From: Kocuria flava
Lineage (GTDB): Bacteria > Actinomycetota > Actinomycetes > Actinomycetales > Micrococcaceae
Direction of reading: 5' to 3'
Length of the DNA stretch: 64,000 nt
Assembly: GCF_001482365.1 (NCBI RefSeq)
Contig: NZ_CP013255.1
Coordinates: forward strand, 49,211 to 113,210
A program made the position numbers and the translations under genes. Below are positions 34,415-43,375 of this stretch, piece by piece; the stretch's first letter is position 1, and each line of letters opens with the position of its first letter. The notes under the pieces were generated by a model, which searched no databases, was not told where the DNA came from, and worked only from the letters and a program-made list of their open reading frames with translations.

Positions 34415-35035
34415 TCAAGGGCCAATCTCCTCGCGATGGGACCCGGGTGAGGCGAACTGTTGCCGGTCAGCTCGCGCCCCCATCAGGTAGCTGAAGCTCA
34501 TCAGGAAGAACGCCAGGAAGGCCCCCAGCGACGGCCACTCCCGCGCGATTGCGGAGAGCACACCGAAGGCACCGAAGAGCACGGAGCCGACCACCCCGAC
34601 ACCGATCATGGCCTGCACCCGGTGCGGACGGGTGGTGATGAGCTGGGCGTAGCGCTGTTGCTGCCGCGGTTGCTCGAACAGTGCGGCCACGGGGAACGCC
34701 ACCAGGAAGGGGAACAGCGCGACACCGGCCATGGCCGGCTTCTCCCAGCTGCTGAGCAGCATCAGCACCCCGGCGATCGGCCACCACACCAGCATGATCC
34801 GGGTGGACCGTCGACGGCTCAGCTGCCGGGGAGCCCGGCGGAGAACACCACTGATGAGCAGGACGCCGAGAACGACCGCCATCGCCCCGGTGAGCACGCC
34901 CAGCCACGGGGCGAAGAGTTCCGAGGTGGCCGGCGAGGTCAGGTGCCCGATGCTCCACCACAGGGGCACCGCCCCCACGGCGATCATGAACAACCCGCCC
35001 AGCACCGCCAGCTGCGCCCACCGTCGCTGTTGCAC
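34415..35035 (-). CDS. Multi-pass membrane protein, unknown
   Basis: 206 residues from GTG 35035 (GGGGGTGGCGA upstream). Helices: AQLAVLGGLFMIAVGAVPLW, PWLGVLTGAMAVVLGVLLIS, WWPIAGVLMLLSSWEKPAMA, GVALFPFLVAFPVAALFEQP, MIGVGVVGSVLFGAFGVLSA and SLGAFLAFFLMSFSYLMGAR. A basic loop (RRAPRQLSRRRSTRIM) lies between helices 2 and 3. Its general character resembles the membrane protein disrupted by the IS21 downstream. No family assigned. Confidence 0.65.
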   Translation of the reverse strand: MQQRRWAQLAVLGGLFMIAVGAVPLWWSIGHLTSPATSELFAPWLGVLTGAMAVVLGVLLISGVLRRAPRQLSRRRSTRIMLVWWPIAGVLMLLSSWEKPAMAGVALFPFLVAFPVAALFEQPRQQQRYAQLITTRPHRVQAMIGVGVVGSVLFGAFGVLSAIAREWPSLGAFLAFFLMSFSYLMGARADRQQFASPGSHREEIGP

Positions 35036-35227
35036 TCGCCACCCCCAGGTCTGGGCGGTCTTTTGTCTTACCGCCCGGTACAAACATCCATCATATGTGC
35101 ATAAGTGAACGGCTGTTGTGGCGGCGGAGAGAACACCACGCCAGCCATCGCGGCACGTCAACAGCCCCTACTGCAGTGCTGGGCCCTGGCTTTCGACAGG
35201 AGTCCAGCAGGCCCAACAGGTTGCGGA

Positions 35228-35388
35228 TCACTCTTCCTCCGCTGCATTACCGGGCACCGAGGTCGACGCCCTCTCCCCCACGGACACAGCCCTCAAGACC
35301 CGCACTGCCATCACCGCTGTGAATGCCATCCCGAAAAGACCCGAGCCGACAAAGGTCTCAGCGAACCAGGGATCAGCCCAATGCCCGA
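35228..35388 (-). pseudogene. 3' fragment of the membrane-protein gene split by IS21
   Basis: Reads GHWADPWFAETFVGSGLFGM then AFTAVMAVRVLRAVSVGERA to a TGA at 35228-35230. It includes one hydrophobic helix. Joined to 37773-38298 after removing the IS and one copy of the GAGC duplication, it continues the same frame (GLALGHWADPW across the junction), giving a 228-residue membrane protein. It has no start of its own. Confidence 0.88.
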
Positions 35389-35530
35389 GAGCTGATGACG
35401 CTCAGGTGAAACTCCCCAGACCTGCTCACTGAAATTCCCCACCCGTGTGGCTCCGCCAATGACGGCGGGGCCCCCTCGATGATGGCGGTCTCTGACCTCC
35501 GGCCATCGATTCGAGGGAGCCCCGCTGACC

Positions 35531-36886
35531 ATGCTCACACGGGAGGAAGACATCGACGCGCACGCGCTGGCCCGTCAGGGCTGGACGATCTCCGCGATCG
35601 CCAGGCACCTGGGCCGTGACCGCAAGACCATCCGCGCCTACCTGGCCGGGAACCGCACTCCCGGGGTCCGCCAACGCGGCACCTCGGACCCGTTCGCGCC
35701 GTTCGTGGATCTCTGCCGCGCCCGCCTGGCGGAGGACCCGCATCTGTGGGCCACGACGCTCTACGACGAGGTCACCGATCTGGGCTACCCCGGGGCCTAC
35801 CAGACCTTCACCCGTCAGTTGCGGCAGCGCCAGTTGCGCCCGGTGTGCCAGGACTGCCGCCCGACCGCCGGGCGGGCCGTGGCGGTGATCGAGCACCCGC
35901 CCGGGGAGGAGACCCAGTGGGACTGGGTCGAGCTGCCCGATCCGCCCGCGGCCTGGGGTGTAGGGGCGAACGCGCACCTGCTCGTCGGAGCGCTGGCCCA
36001 TTCCGGGGCCTGGCGCGGGGTGCTGTGCGAGTCGGAGGACCAGGCGCACCTGATCGCCGGGATCGATCACATCACCCACGCCCTGGGCGGGGTCACCAAG
36101 ATGTGGCGCTTCGACCGGATGGCCACCGTCTGTCACCCGCCCACCGGGAAGGTCACCGCGACCTTCGCGGCGGTGGCCAAGCACTACGGGGTCTCGGTGG
36201 CGATCTGCCCGCCAAGGCGGGGCAACCGCAAGGGCGTGGTCGAGAAGGCCGTGCACTCCGCGGCGCAACGCGTCTGGCGCACCCTGCCCGACGACGCCAC
36301 CGTCGAATCCGCCCAGGCCGCCCTGGATCGGTGGTGCGCCACCCGCGGTGACGCCCGGACCCGCACCACGAGCGAGGGCCGTACGACCGTCGGCGCCCTG
36401 GCCCGTGCCGAATCCCTCGGGGCGCTGCCGCCGGTGCCGTTCCCAGCCGTCACCACGGTGGAACGGAAGGTCTCGGCCCAGGCGCTGGTGGCCTACCGGG
36501 GCAACTCCTACTCCGTGGCCCCCGAGCTGGCCCACGCCACGGTCACCGTGATCGCCCGCCTCGGGGAGCCCCACCTCGACATCGCCACCAGCAACGGGGC
36601 CGTCATCGCCCGGCACCGGGCCGCGGCCCCCGGCACCGGGGCCATGGTCCGCGACCACGGCCACGTCACCGCGCTGAACACCGAGGCCATGAAGGCCGCC
36701 ACCTCGGCGGTGCCGCACCGGTCCAAGGTCCGCATCCCGCCCGGGGAGGCGTCCCGGGCCGAGGCCGCGAAACTGCGCGGCACCACCGACCCCACCATCG
36801 CTACTGGCGCCGTCGAGGACGGCGCCGTGGTGATCGATCTGTCCCGCTACGCGGCCGCCGCCGCCGGAAGGAACACCCTCACATGA
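35531..36886 (+). CDS. istA: IS21-family transposase IstA
   Basis: 451 residues. N-terminal HTH (ALARQGWTISAIARHLGRDR, KTIRAYLAG). The DDE core: Asp in ETQWDWVELPD, Asp in MWRFDRMATVCHPPTGKVTA, Glu in NRKGVVEKAVHSAAQRVWRT. A C-terminal beta-barrel (VAYRGNSYSVAPELAHATVT) is typical. The stop overlaps the istB start (ATGA). Intact. Confidence 0.95.
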   Translation: MLTREEDIDAHALARQGWTISAIARHLGRDRKTIRAYLAGNRTPGVRQRGTSDPFAPFVDLCRARLAEDPHLWATTLYDEVTDLGYPGAYQTFTRQLRQRQLRPVCQDCRPTAGRAVAVIEHPPGEETQWDWVELPDPPAAWGVGANAHLLVGALAHSGAWRGVLCESEDQAHLIAGIDHITHALGGVTKMWRFDRMATVCHPPTGKVTATFAAVAKHYGVSVAICPPRRGNRKGVVEKAVHSAAQRVWRTLPDDATVESAQAALDRWCATRGDARTRTTSEGRTTVGALARAESLGALPPVPFPAVTTVERKVSAQALVAYRGNSYSVAPELAHATVTVIARLGEPHLDIATSNGAVIARHRAAAPGTGAMVRDHGHVTALNTEAMKAATSAVPHRSKVRIPPGEASRAEAAKLRGTTDPTIATGAVEDGAVVIDLSRYAAAAAGRNTLT

Positions 36887-37710
36887 GCACCCCCACCACC
36901 GAGCCCGTGAGCATCTCGCAGGCCAGCCTGTACCAGCGCCTGCGCGCCCACCTGACCGAGCTCAAGCTCACCACCGCCGCCGAGCACCTTCCCACCGTCC
37001 TCGAGGAGGCCACCGCCGAGGGCCTGTCAATGACCGCCGCCCCGGAGCGACTGCTGGGCCTGGAAGTCGAGGCCACCGAGGCCCGCCGGCTGGCCGGGCG
37101 GCTGCGCTTCGCCTCGCTGCCCTCCCCGGCGACCCTGGAGGGCTTCGACCTCGAGGCCGCCCCCGGACTGGACCCAGCCCTGATGAACGAACTGGCCTCC
37201 TGCCGGTACCTCGAGACCGCCACCAACGTGCTGCTGATCGGCCCGCCGGGCGTCGGCAAGACCCACCTGGCAGTCGGTCTGGCGCGCAAGGCCGCCGAGG
37301 CCGGCTACCGCACCTACTTCACCACCGCCGCCGACCTGGCCGCCCGGTGCCACAAGGCCGCAATCGAGGGCCGCTGGGCCACCACCATGCGCTTCTACGC
37401 CGGACCCACCCTGCTGGTCATCGACGAGCTCGGCTACCTGCCGCTGCCCGCCGAGGCCGCCTCGGCACTGTTCCAGGTCGTCTCCCAGCGCTACCTCAAG
37501 ACCTCGATCATCCTCACCACCAACCGCGGGGTGGGTTCCTGGGGCGAGGTCCTGGGCGACACCACCGTCGCCGCGGCCCTGCTCGACCGGCTCCTGCACC
37601 GCTCCGTGGTCCTCAACCTCGACGGCGACTCCTACCGGTTACGCGCCCACCAAGCCCGCGCCGACACCCTGCGCCGGACCACCACCGGAACCCCACGACC
37701 GCTACAGTGA
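36883..37710 (+). CDS. istB: IS21-family helper ATPase IstB
   Basis: 275 residues, AAA+ ATPase that assembles IstA on target DNA. Walker A IGPPGVGKTHLAVGLARKAA, Walker B LLVIDELGYLPLP, sensor 1 TSIILTTNRGVGSWGEVLGD and the Arg finger region LLDRLLHRSVVLNLDG are present. Normal length; overlaps istA by 4 bases. Confidence 0.95.
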   Translation: MSTPTTEPVSISQASLYQRLRAHLTELKLTTAAEHLPTVLEEATAEGLSMTAAPERLLGLEVEATEARRLAGRLRFASLPSPATLEGFDLEAAPGLDPALMNELASCRYLETATNVLLIGPPGVGKTHLAVGLARKAAEAGYRTYFTTAADLAARCHKAAIEGRWATTMRFYAGPTLLVIDELGYLPLPAEAASALFQVVSQRYLKTSIILTTNRGVGSWGEVLGDTTVAAALLDRLLHRSVVLNLDGDSYRLRAHQARADTLRRTTTGTPRPLQ

Positions 37711-38298
37711 CCACAACCACCGGGTGGGGAAACTCAACGAGCATCCCTGGGGAATTTCAGAGAGCGCCATCAGAGCCAATCCCATCAGCGCGAGCACCAC
37801 GCTGGCCCCACCCAGGAAGAGCAGTATCCGGTGAGCCTTCTTCCGCCCCGCAGGAGTGAAGCGCAACGGCCCCTTCCGCCGCGGCGCCTCGGATCCTGCC
37901 GGCACGAACAGCATGCACACGGCAAGACCCACCAACCACGCGGCACACCCGGGCAGAACCAGCGGACCCACGTCCTCGCCCTTCCCGGCGACGGGGCGGG
38001 CGAACACCACGAAGGACGCGAAGTAGACCACCGCCATGACGGCCCAGAGCCCCAAACGCCATGGGTGGTCCGAGAACACGAGAGGCTTTCCGCGCCACCG
38101 GCCCACCACCAGCCACACACCCATGAGTGCGGTCACCGCCCCCAGGGCCAGGAAGATCCATCCCCAGCCCTGATCGGCAGGTGCCAGGGCAGGGAAGGCC
38201 GGCCAGGTGAAGGCCACCGCGACGCCGCCCAACCCGAGGACGAGGCAGCCCAACAGGACCCGCAACCGGATACCCGTGCGCTGCGAGATGACCGCCAT
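37702..38298 (-). pseudogene. 5' part of a membrane-protein gene truncated by IS21
   Basis: From ATG 38298 (MAVISQRTGIRLRVLLGCLV) the gene encodes several helices: VLLGCLVLGLGGVAVAFTWP, WIFLALGAVTALMGVWLVVG, LGLWAVMAVVYFASFVVFAR, LPGCAAWLVGLAVCMLFVPA and LLFLGGASVVLALMGLALMA. Native sequence ends at 37773; beyond it the frame runs into the IS and stops at 37702. The missing C-terminus lies at 35228-35388. The truncated product loses its last helix. Confidence 0.85.
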
Positions 38299-38605
38299 GT
38301 GCGCTACCGCCCGTCTGCTGCAGGAGTCCTCCAGAATGTTCGGATGCAAACGGGACTCGTGTACTGCACATCTACCGGACCAAATAACTCGTGGCCAGAC
38401 GCTCTTGCACCGACACGCTGTGAGGCACCCCCACGACCATGACACCCGTCCCCACTTCAAGGTCACGCAGCCGGCATGCCCCGGGCACCGGCGATTGCCA
38501 CGGAGTACTTGTACGGGAACCCCTACTGCATCGCTGTTGGCCCAGAGGTCGACGGTCGTTGCGGGAGCTCCCTCAGGGGCATGGGTTACTCCACGGAGGC
38601 AGGGA
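38299..38605. other. Intergenic, nothing recognised
   Basis: About 300 bp. ATG-rich patches near 38330-38400 (AAATAACTCGTGG) may hold promoter elements for the 38298 gene. No supported open frame. Confidence 0.35.
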
Positions 38606-39373
38606 TCAGGGTCCGGGGTGCCAGTCGATAGTCTCCAGCACCGAGTGTTCCCGCAGCTCCTCGATCAGCGCGGCAGAGCCGTAGACCTTGGTTCCCGATA
38701 GGTCCCAGTCCGTCCACACCAGCCAGGCCCGGTCCTGGGGCCACCACCAGTGCGGGGCCATCGTGGTGCGATCCCTGCTAGAAATTGCCAGCAGGTCCTC
38801 GACCAACCGGGCCAGCGTGAAGGTGAAAGCCGGCGACCGCTCGACCGAGCGCAAATCCCGCCACTGGAAGTCGAACTCGGAGAGCACCCCGATGGCCTGG
38901 GTGCTGCTGGTGTGGCGGTCCAGCACCGGGATCAGCTGCTCGAGCTCCTCCTGGGACGGGGAGCCTTCACTGGCGGCCCACTCATGTGCCGGGTCCTCAC
39001 GCAAAGCGCCCCCGGTGACGTCGCTGTGGAGGTAGCCGCCCCACCGATAGCAGGGCGGAACCGCCCGCACCTGATACGAGCCACCGCCCATCACCTGGCC
39101 GGTGGCTTCGGCCACCTGCTGCCATCGCACCCTGGCCCACGGAGGCGGCGGCGTGGGGAGGAACCCCAGCCCTTGCCGGACCGCGGAGGTCTCCAGGTCC
39201 TGCTCAGCCGGCAACAGGTACTGGTGGTGCAGCACCCAGGTGGAGTCAGCACACCCGGGAGGCATCACGTCGGTCTCCGGGGCGCCCGTGACCCCGGACT
39301 CGACCAGCCAGGCCAGGGCTTCGGCCGCAGGTTGACCCCAAGTCCAGTCCGGTGGCGGAGTGTCGGTGGTCAT
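38606..39373 (-). CDS. Hypothetical soluble protein
   Basis: 255 residues from ATG 39373, with GAGGAGCAGTAC before it; the frame further upstream is unsupported. Trp-rich throughout (DWTWGQPAAEALAWLVES, WARVRWQQVAEATGQVMGGG, HWWWPQDRAWLVWTDWDLSG). No signal or membrane helix. No homology recognised. It is divergent from the 39570 gene across about 200 bp and lies in a run of unknown accessory genes. Confidence 0.6.
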   Translation of the reverse strand: MTTDTPPPDWTWGQPAAEALAWLVESGVTGAPETDVMPPGCADSTWVLHHQYLLPAEQDLETSAVRQGLGFLPTPPPPWARVRWQQVAEATGQVMGGGSYQVRAVPPCYRWGGYLHSDVTGGALREDPAHEWAASEGSPSQEELEQLIPVLDRHTSSTQAIGVLSEFDFQWRDLRSVERSPAFTFTLARLVEDLLAISSRDRTTMAPHWWWPQDRAWLVWTDWDLSGTKVYGSAALIEELREHSVLETIDWHPGP

Positions 39374-39569
39374 GTACTGCTCCTCGATCAATCGGTCGGT
39401 GTGCTCCACGTCCGTGGCAGTAGACCGCCGCCGGCGCGGTGATTGCCAGTCAACCGCATGCCGGGGCTGCGGCGGCGCACACAACGGAACCCCTGCTGCA
39501 ACGCCGCAGCAACTGCGGTCTCGAGGAGCCCCGGCCGTCCCGGCTCACAGTACGGTTGTTCCTGTGGTG

Positions 39570-40427
39570 ATGTCTGCAAACAGCTTTTTCCTGACGGTAC
39601 AGTCCGGTGAGTTCAACGGAATCGATACCTCTTACGAAGAGGTGCTCGACACAAGCCTGCTCCGGTCCTTAGTCGAGGGGCACTCAGACGGAGGCAACGA
39701 CCTCGACGCGGCCCTTTCCCTCATGGACCTAGTTCGAGACGACTTGCTCCTTTCAGGAACATCTGGCGGTGAGCGACTCTCGGACTCCGACATGAGGCTG
39801 GCCGTACGTGCGTTGGAAAGAACGTCGACGCGTGCTGGCCACCCATTCCAACTACCCTTCCGTGACCACACCTCATGGCGCACGTTCTGGATCAGGAAGG
39901 GTGCATCGGGAACCGGAGGGTGGCAGGCCCGACGAGAGCTTTTGAGCGACTTGTTCGACGAGCCTTACGCGCAGCTCATGGCCGCCCAAAATCAGACACT
40001 GGACTCGACATTGGCCGAAGCAGTCTCGCCTCACCGGATCCTTGGTTGGGCCGAGATTGACACGGAGATAGGCGAGCTTAGACGACATTTCCGCACGGCT
40101 AGAACGCCTCAGGACTACCGCGCCGTGGGCAACGACTGCGTACACGTCACGGAGGCTTTGAGCCGGAAAGTTTACGACCATCCCAAGCACACCCCGCCAG
40201 GCGAGGACGAGCCCAAGGTGGCCAACACGAAGCTGCGGCTGGAGCGATACATCGAGGCTCGCCTTCCCGAATCGAGTGATAAGGAGATGCGGAAGTTTGC
40301 ACGTGCTGCTATTGAGCTCGCTCAGGCGGTGAAGCACCGTGGAGCACCTACGCGCACGGAGGCTGGGGTACTCGCGGACGCTGTGATCATGCTGGCGAAC
40401 ATGCTCCGCAGGCTGGACGAGGCGTAA
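39570..40427 (+). CDS. Hypothetical protein with Abi-C/HEPN-like helical C-terminus
   Basis: 285 residues from ATG 39570 (in frame, after GTGGTG). The C-terminal ~100 residues are helical and resemble the C-terminal domain of abortive-infection-type proteins: YRAVGNDCVHVTEALSRKVY and ELAQAVKHRGAPTRTEAGVL, ADAVIMLANMLRRLDEA. The N-terminal part (SLVEGHSDGGNDLDAALSLM) is unassigned. GC is lower than the backbone. The defence link is a guess from style and from neighbours. Confidence 0.5.
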   Translation: MSANSFFLTVQSGEFNGIDTSYEEVLDTSLLRSLVEGHSDGGNDLDAALSLMDLVRDDLLLSGTSGGERLSDSDMRLAVRALERTSTRAGHPFQLPFRDHTSWRTFWIRKGASGTGGWQARRELLSDLFDEPYAQLMAAQNQTLDSTLAEAVSPHRILGWAEIDTEIGELRRHFRTARTPQDYRAVGNDCVHVTEALSRKVYDHPKHTPPGEDEPKVANTKLRLERYIEARLPESSDKEMRKFARAAIELAQAVKHRGAPTRTEAGVLADAVIMLANMLRRLDEA

Positions 40428-40553
40428 GCGGCGGCTTCGCATGCAGGCGTACACGCCTCCAAGGCGAACACCGCGGCCCGGGTGAGGCGCCTCTTCATAA
40501 CCCCGTCTCAAAGGAGCCCTTACTGCACCACAGGGTGGGGGCGTCCCCAATGT

Positions 40554-41084
40554 TCAGCGGACGCGGGTCACTCGATCCGGGGCGCCGCGGATGAACCAGT
40601 TCGTGTTGATCGTCTGCGCCACTCGCATCCCGGTGTCCGGCAGCACCCACCGGGACCGGATGAGGGTGCCCTTGCGGATCCAGTCCTGACGATCCACCCG
40701 CCGCAGCAACTGACGCTCCAACCATTTCCCGGCCAGGGTCCCGTAGGTGCCCGGCTCCTCGTGCAGACCGAAGACGGTCAGCCCATCACTGCTGTACACG
40801 TGGCTGTCCAGCAGGTACTCATCCCCCCACTCTCCTTCCAGGGCCCGGCGTCCTTGGTGGTCGTCCCAGTAGCCGATCTGCAAGGTGCACCGCTCCGCCG
40901 GCACGTCCACGCCCGGGACCTGGGTCATCACCACCAACGGATGCACTTGAGCGACCACCTCGAAGGATTGCGCGGACACCCCGAGAATGACCCAGTCGGT
41001 GATGTACGCGGCGAGAGCCTCGAGGAACTCCTGCTCGCCGGAGGTACGCGAGTCATCGCCTCTGAACGGATTCACAGATGTCAT
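40554..41084 (-). CDS. Hypothetical protein
   Basis: 176 residues from ATG 41084 (MTSVNPFRGDDSRTSGEQEF). The middle and C-terminal regions are beta-rich (FEVVAQVHPLVVMTQVPGVD, CTLQIGYWDDHQGR, YSSDGLTVFGLHEEPG, TLIRSRWVLPDTG). No membrane helix. It resembles an immunity or SUKH-like small protein only in general character. Not recognised. Divergent from the 41179 gene. Confidence 0.5.
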   Translation of the reverse strand: MTSVNPFRGDDSRTSGEQEFLEALAAYITDWVILGVSAQSFEVVAQVHPLVVMTQVPGVDVPAERCTLQIGYWDDHQGRRALEGEWGDEYLLDSHVYSSDGLTVFGLHEEPGTYGTLAGKWLERQLLRRVDRQDWIRKGTLIRSRWVLPDTGMRVAQTINTNWFIRGAPDRVTRVR

Positions 41085-41178
41085 GGCCTCACCGTAAAGC
41101 TCCGAGCCGAAGACGGCAGTCGGCCATCGTCTGAGGAACCTCCACAGCACCGGCACGTCCAGCAGTCAGGATTGCAGC

Positions 41179-42303
41179 ATGGGAACTGATGCATGGCGTA
41201 ACTGGCGAGCTGCACTCGAGAATCCTTTGAGCAACCCCGAGAAGCACGAGGAAGCCCTTTACTCGGATGCCCGGTTTATCGGGTCCAAGCTGCAGCTGGG
41301 ACCCTACACCGTTCTACCAACGATGGCCCGGGACGTGCCCATGCCCATGGCCCTGATAATGCGGTGCGAGAGGCATACGTCATTGATGCCGGAGCTAGTC
41401 GACTACAGGACCAACGAGCTCCTACCCGCCGACGATAGCGGCTATCACGGCGGCACCGTGTCTGACGAGATTGCAGCCCTGGTATCCCTGGCTCTGGGGG
41501 TGCGTTGCCGTGCTGGCGGCATCACCCGAGTTTGGGGTCTGCGCAGCGACGATCCAGCAGGTGAGCCGGTCGAGTTCGACCGCCAATACCTGAGTCGCCC
41601 CGGCCCACCAGGAACAGAGATCTTGCCAGCTATGAATCGTGAGGTCCGCTTCGAGGACGCAACGGAGACGCTGGCAACCTTCCCAATTCTGCAGAAGAAG
41701 GCTGCTGCACGGCTTGCCCGGGCTGCACGCCTGTACTCAAACGCCTTGTGGTGGGCCAACGAGGACCCGAACTTCGCTTGGTTGCAACTCGTGGGCGCCG
41801 TGGAGGCCATTGCCGCCGGGCAGAAGAGTGTGTCGCGGCCGCCCGTCGATGTGCTCGCTGACTTCCACCCCAACGTCTGGGAGGCGCTGGGGGACGCATC
41901 TACGGGGACGAAGGAAAAAGTGGCGAAGGCCCTGGCTCAACAAGTGGGAGCTACGCGGAAGTTCGTGGACTTCGTGGAGAGCCATGCACCGGAGGCCCCG
42001 CAACCACGTCCGGAATACCGAGTGGACTGGAGCACGATGCGCCAGCACATGACGGTTGTCTACCGGCACAGGTCCCGAGCTTTGCATGACGGCAAACCAT
42101 TTCCTCACCCAATGCTTGATACGCCCACAAACGGGCCGGACGGCCTGCCCAGTGAGACGCCTGTGGGAATGTCAGCAGCTGCCAAAGGAGGATCCTGGAT
42201 GGCGCAGGACATGCCGATGTTGTTGCACACCTTCGAGTACATCGTCCGCGGCTCCATCCTGAACTGGTGGACCAGAACCGCACGCAAGAATATGACTCCA
42301 TAG
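41179..42303 (+). CDS. Apea/HEPN-like protein
   Basis: 374 residues. Helical core with AARLARAARLYSNALWWANE, then AWLQLVGAVEAIAAGQKSVS and a C-terminal YRHRSRALHDGKPF, which fits the Rx4-6H motif of HEPN/Apea-type domains; such domains are often RNases in defence or toxin systems. An N-terminal ~150-residue region (LPTMARDVPMPMALIMRCER) is unassigned. GC is low for the window. No clear partner gene, so toxin-antitoxin pairing is not supported. Confidence 0.55.
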   Translation: MGTDAWRNWRAALENPLSNPEKHEEALYSDARFIGSKLQLGPYTVLPTMARDVPMPMALIMRCERHTSLMPELVDYRTNELLPADDSGYHGGTVSDEIAALVSLALGVRCRAGGITRVWGLRSDDPAGEPVEFDRQYLSRPGPPGTEILPAMNREVRFEDATETLATFPILQKKAAARLARAARLYSNALWWANEDPNFAWLQLVGAVEAIAAGQKSVSRPPVDVLADFHPNVWEALGDASTGTKEKVAKALAQQVGATRKFVDFVESHAPEAPQPRPEYRVDWSTMRQHMTVVYRHRSRALHDGKPFPHPMLDTPTNGPDGLPSETPVGMSAAAKGGSWMAQDMPMLLHTFEYIVRGSILNWWTRTARKNMTP

Positions 42304-42455
42304 CGACCCAGCAGCGGTGGGGGCCCGAAGCTTCTAGACTCCTGCTCCGCGCGCATAGCCTCGGTCGTCGGCGCGGCGGGTTCAATTCTCAACCCCAAGC
42401 GCACGGAGTCGGCCACAAGACCCATCAACGCTTCAACAGTTTGCCTGGGTTGCGA

Positions 42456-42794
42456 TCAGTAAACAACGAGGGCGGACACTCCAGCGATGAGAAACATCAA
42501 AGACCCCACCAGGAGAAGGTAGGAGTACTTCTGCAGTAGATGCACTGCCTCTTCCATGGTCACAGTGCCATCAAATGCGCGCAGATACTGGGCGGTTGAC
42601 TTCGTCGTGGCCCACTTGCGGTTAAAAATGAAAAATCCGAGCAAGTAAATGAAGAAGGCGCCGAACAGCATCCAGGCCGCTGTCTCGTTTCCACCGTTCC
42701 AAGTGGTACCGGTAAAGACGAAGACTATGGCGGCGGCAGCCATGGCCACGAAGCATCCATACGTCATGAGAGTGATGCCTTTTGCGCTCATCAT
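42456..42794 (-). CDS. Small membrane protein with three helices
   Basis: 112 residues from ATG 42794 (or 42791). Helices: YGCFVAMAAAAIVFVFTGTT, WMLFGAFFIYLLGFFIFNRK and YLLLVGSLMFLIAGVSALVV, with an amphipathic linker (AFDGTVTMEEAVHLLQ). Not recognised. Confidence 0.55.
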   Translation of the reverse strand: MMSAKGITLMTYGCFVAMAAAAIVFVFTGTTWNGGNETAAWMLFGAFFIYLLGFFIFNRKWATTKSTAQYLRAFDGTVTMEEAVHLLQKYSYLLLVGSLMFLIAGVSALVVY

Positions 42795-43375
42795 TCCCCT
42801 CCCCGAGGATTAGGCCCATCAGCGCGCTGGCTGCTCCGCATCTGGCTGCGGTCCCGCTCAGCTTCCGCACTTACCTGGTGTGGCGTGACGCATCGCCGTC
42901 CCTGTCTGCACCGCCCCGCGCGGTCTTTGAGGTTGTCGCTCCCACTCTTGCTGATAGATATCAAAAAGGGTAGGTGTGCATCAGTTAAGGGGACGGCCAC
43001 AACCCCCATACTCCGACTTCCGGGCATGCCAAGTAGCGCTTTCGGAGGGGCCACCACTCCAGCCCGCTACCAGGCCCGTGTGAACACCATGATGGGTACA
43101 CGAGCCCGGAGAGAAACCTCTTTCAGAACATGGCGGCCCGCTCGGTTACACCGGCGTGTGGACCGGACCGGTCGACACGTCACAGACAGTCCAACCGCGG
43201 GCAAACGGCGTCAGGAGAGCCGTGAGTCAGACCCGCCGGACCAGCACCATCATGGTCCTCACCTAATAGACCCCCACGCCCTCACGGTGTGAGACCAACC
43301 GGCCTCACACATCCATAATGAAAAGCCGAACAAGTCCTGTGGTTAGTCCCTTAAGCTGATGGCCGTCTTAGCGTA
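42795..43375. other. Low-GC intergenic stretch, nothing recognised
   Basis: About 580 bp. Open frames here lack start signals and have atypical composition. GAAAAGCCGAACAAGTCCTG and the T/A-rich TTAAGCTGATGGCCGTCTTA near 43350 might mark the 3' end of the protease unit. No repeat or RNA gene seen. Confidence 0.4.

Larger units (their letters stand above)
35393..37772 (+). mobile_element. IS21-family element with 4-bp target duplication
   Basis: 2380 bp with istA and istB. Ends are TGATGACGCTCAGGTGAAAC on the left and the complement of TGATGGCGCTCTCTGAAATT on the right, each followed by further similar repeats (TTCCCCACCCG), as is usual for IS21. The duplication is GAGC (35389-35392 and 37773-37776). 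Precise removal restores an open reading frame on the minus strand, which confirms the boundaries. Confidence 0.93.

Noticed and set aside
35407..37759. IS21 boundaries at the TGAAA repeats
   Set aside because: No target duplication at these positions; the similarity of the ends continues about 14 bp outward, giving GAGC duplications and a restored reading frame.
42885..43292. 135-codon frame in the low-GC intergenic stretch
   Set aside because: No ribosome site, Arg/His/Pro-rich composition, no helix or strand pattern; treated as chance.
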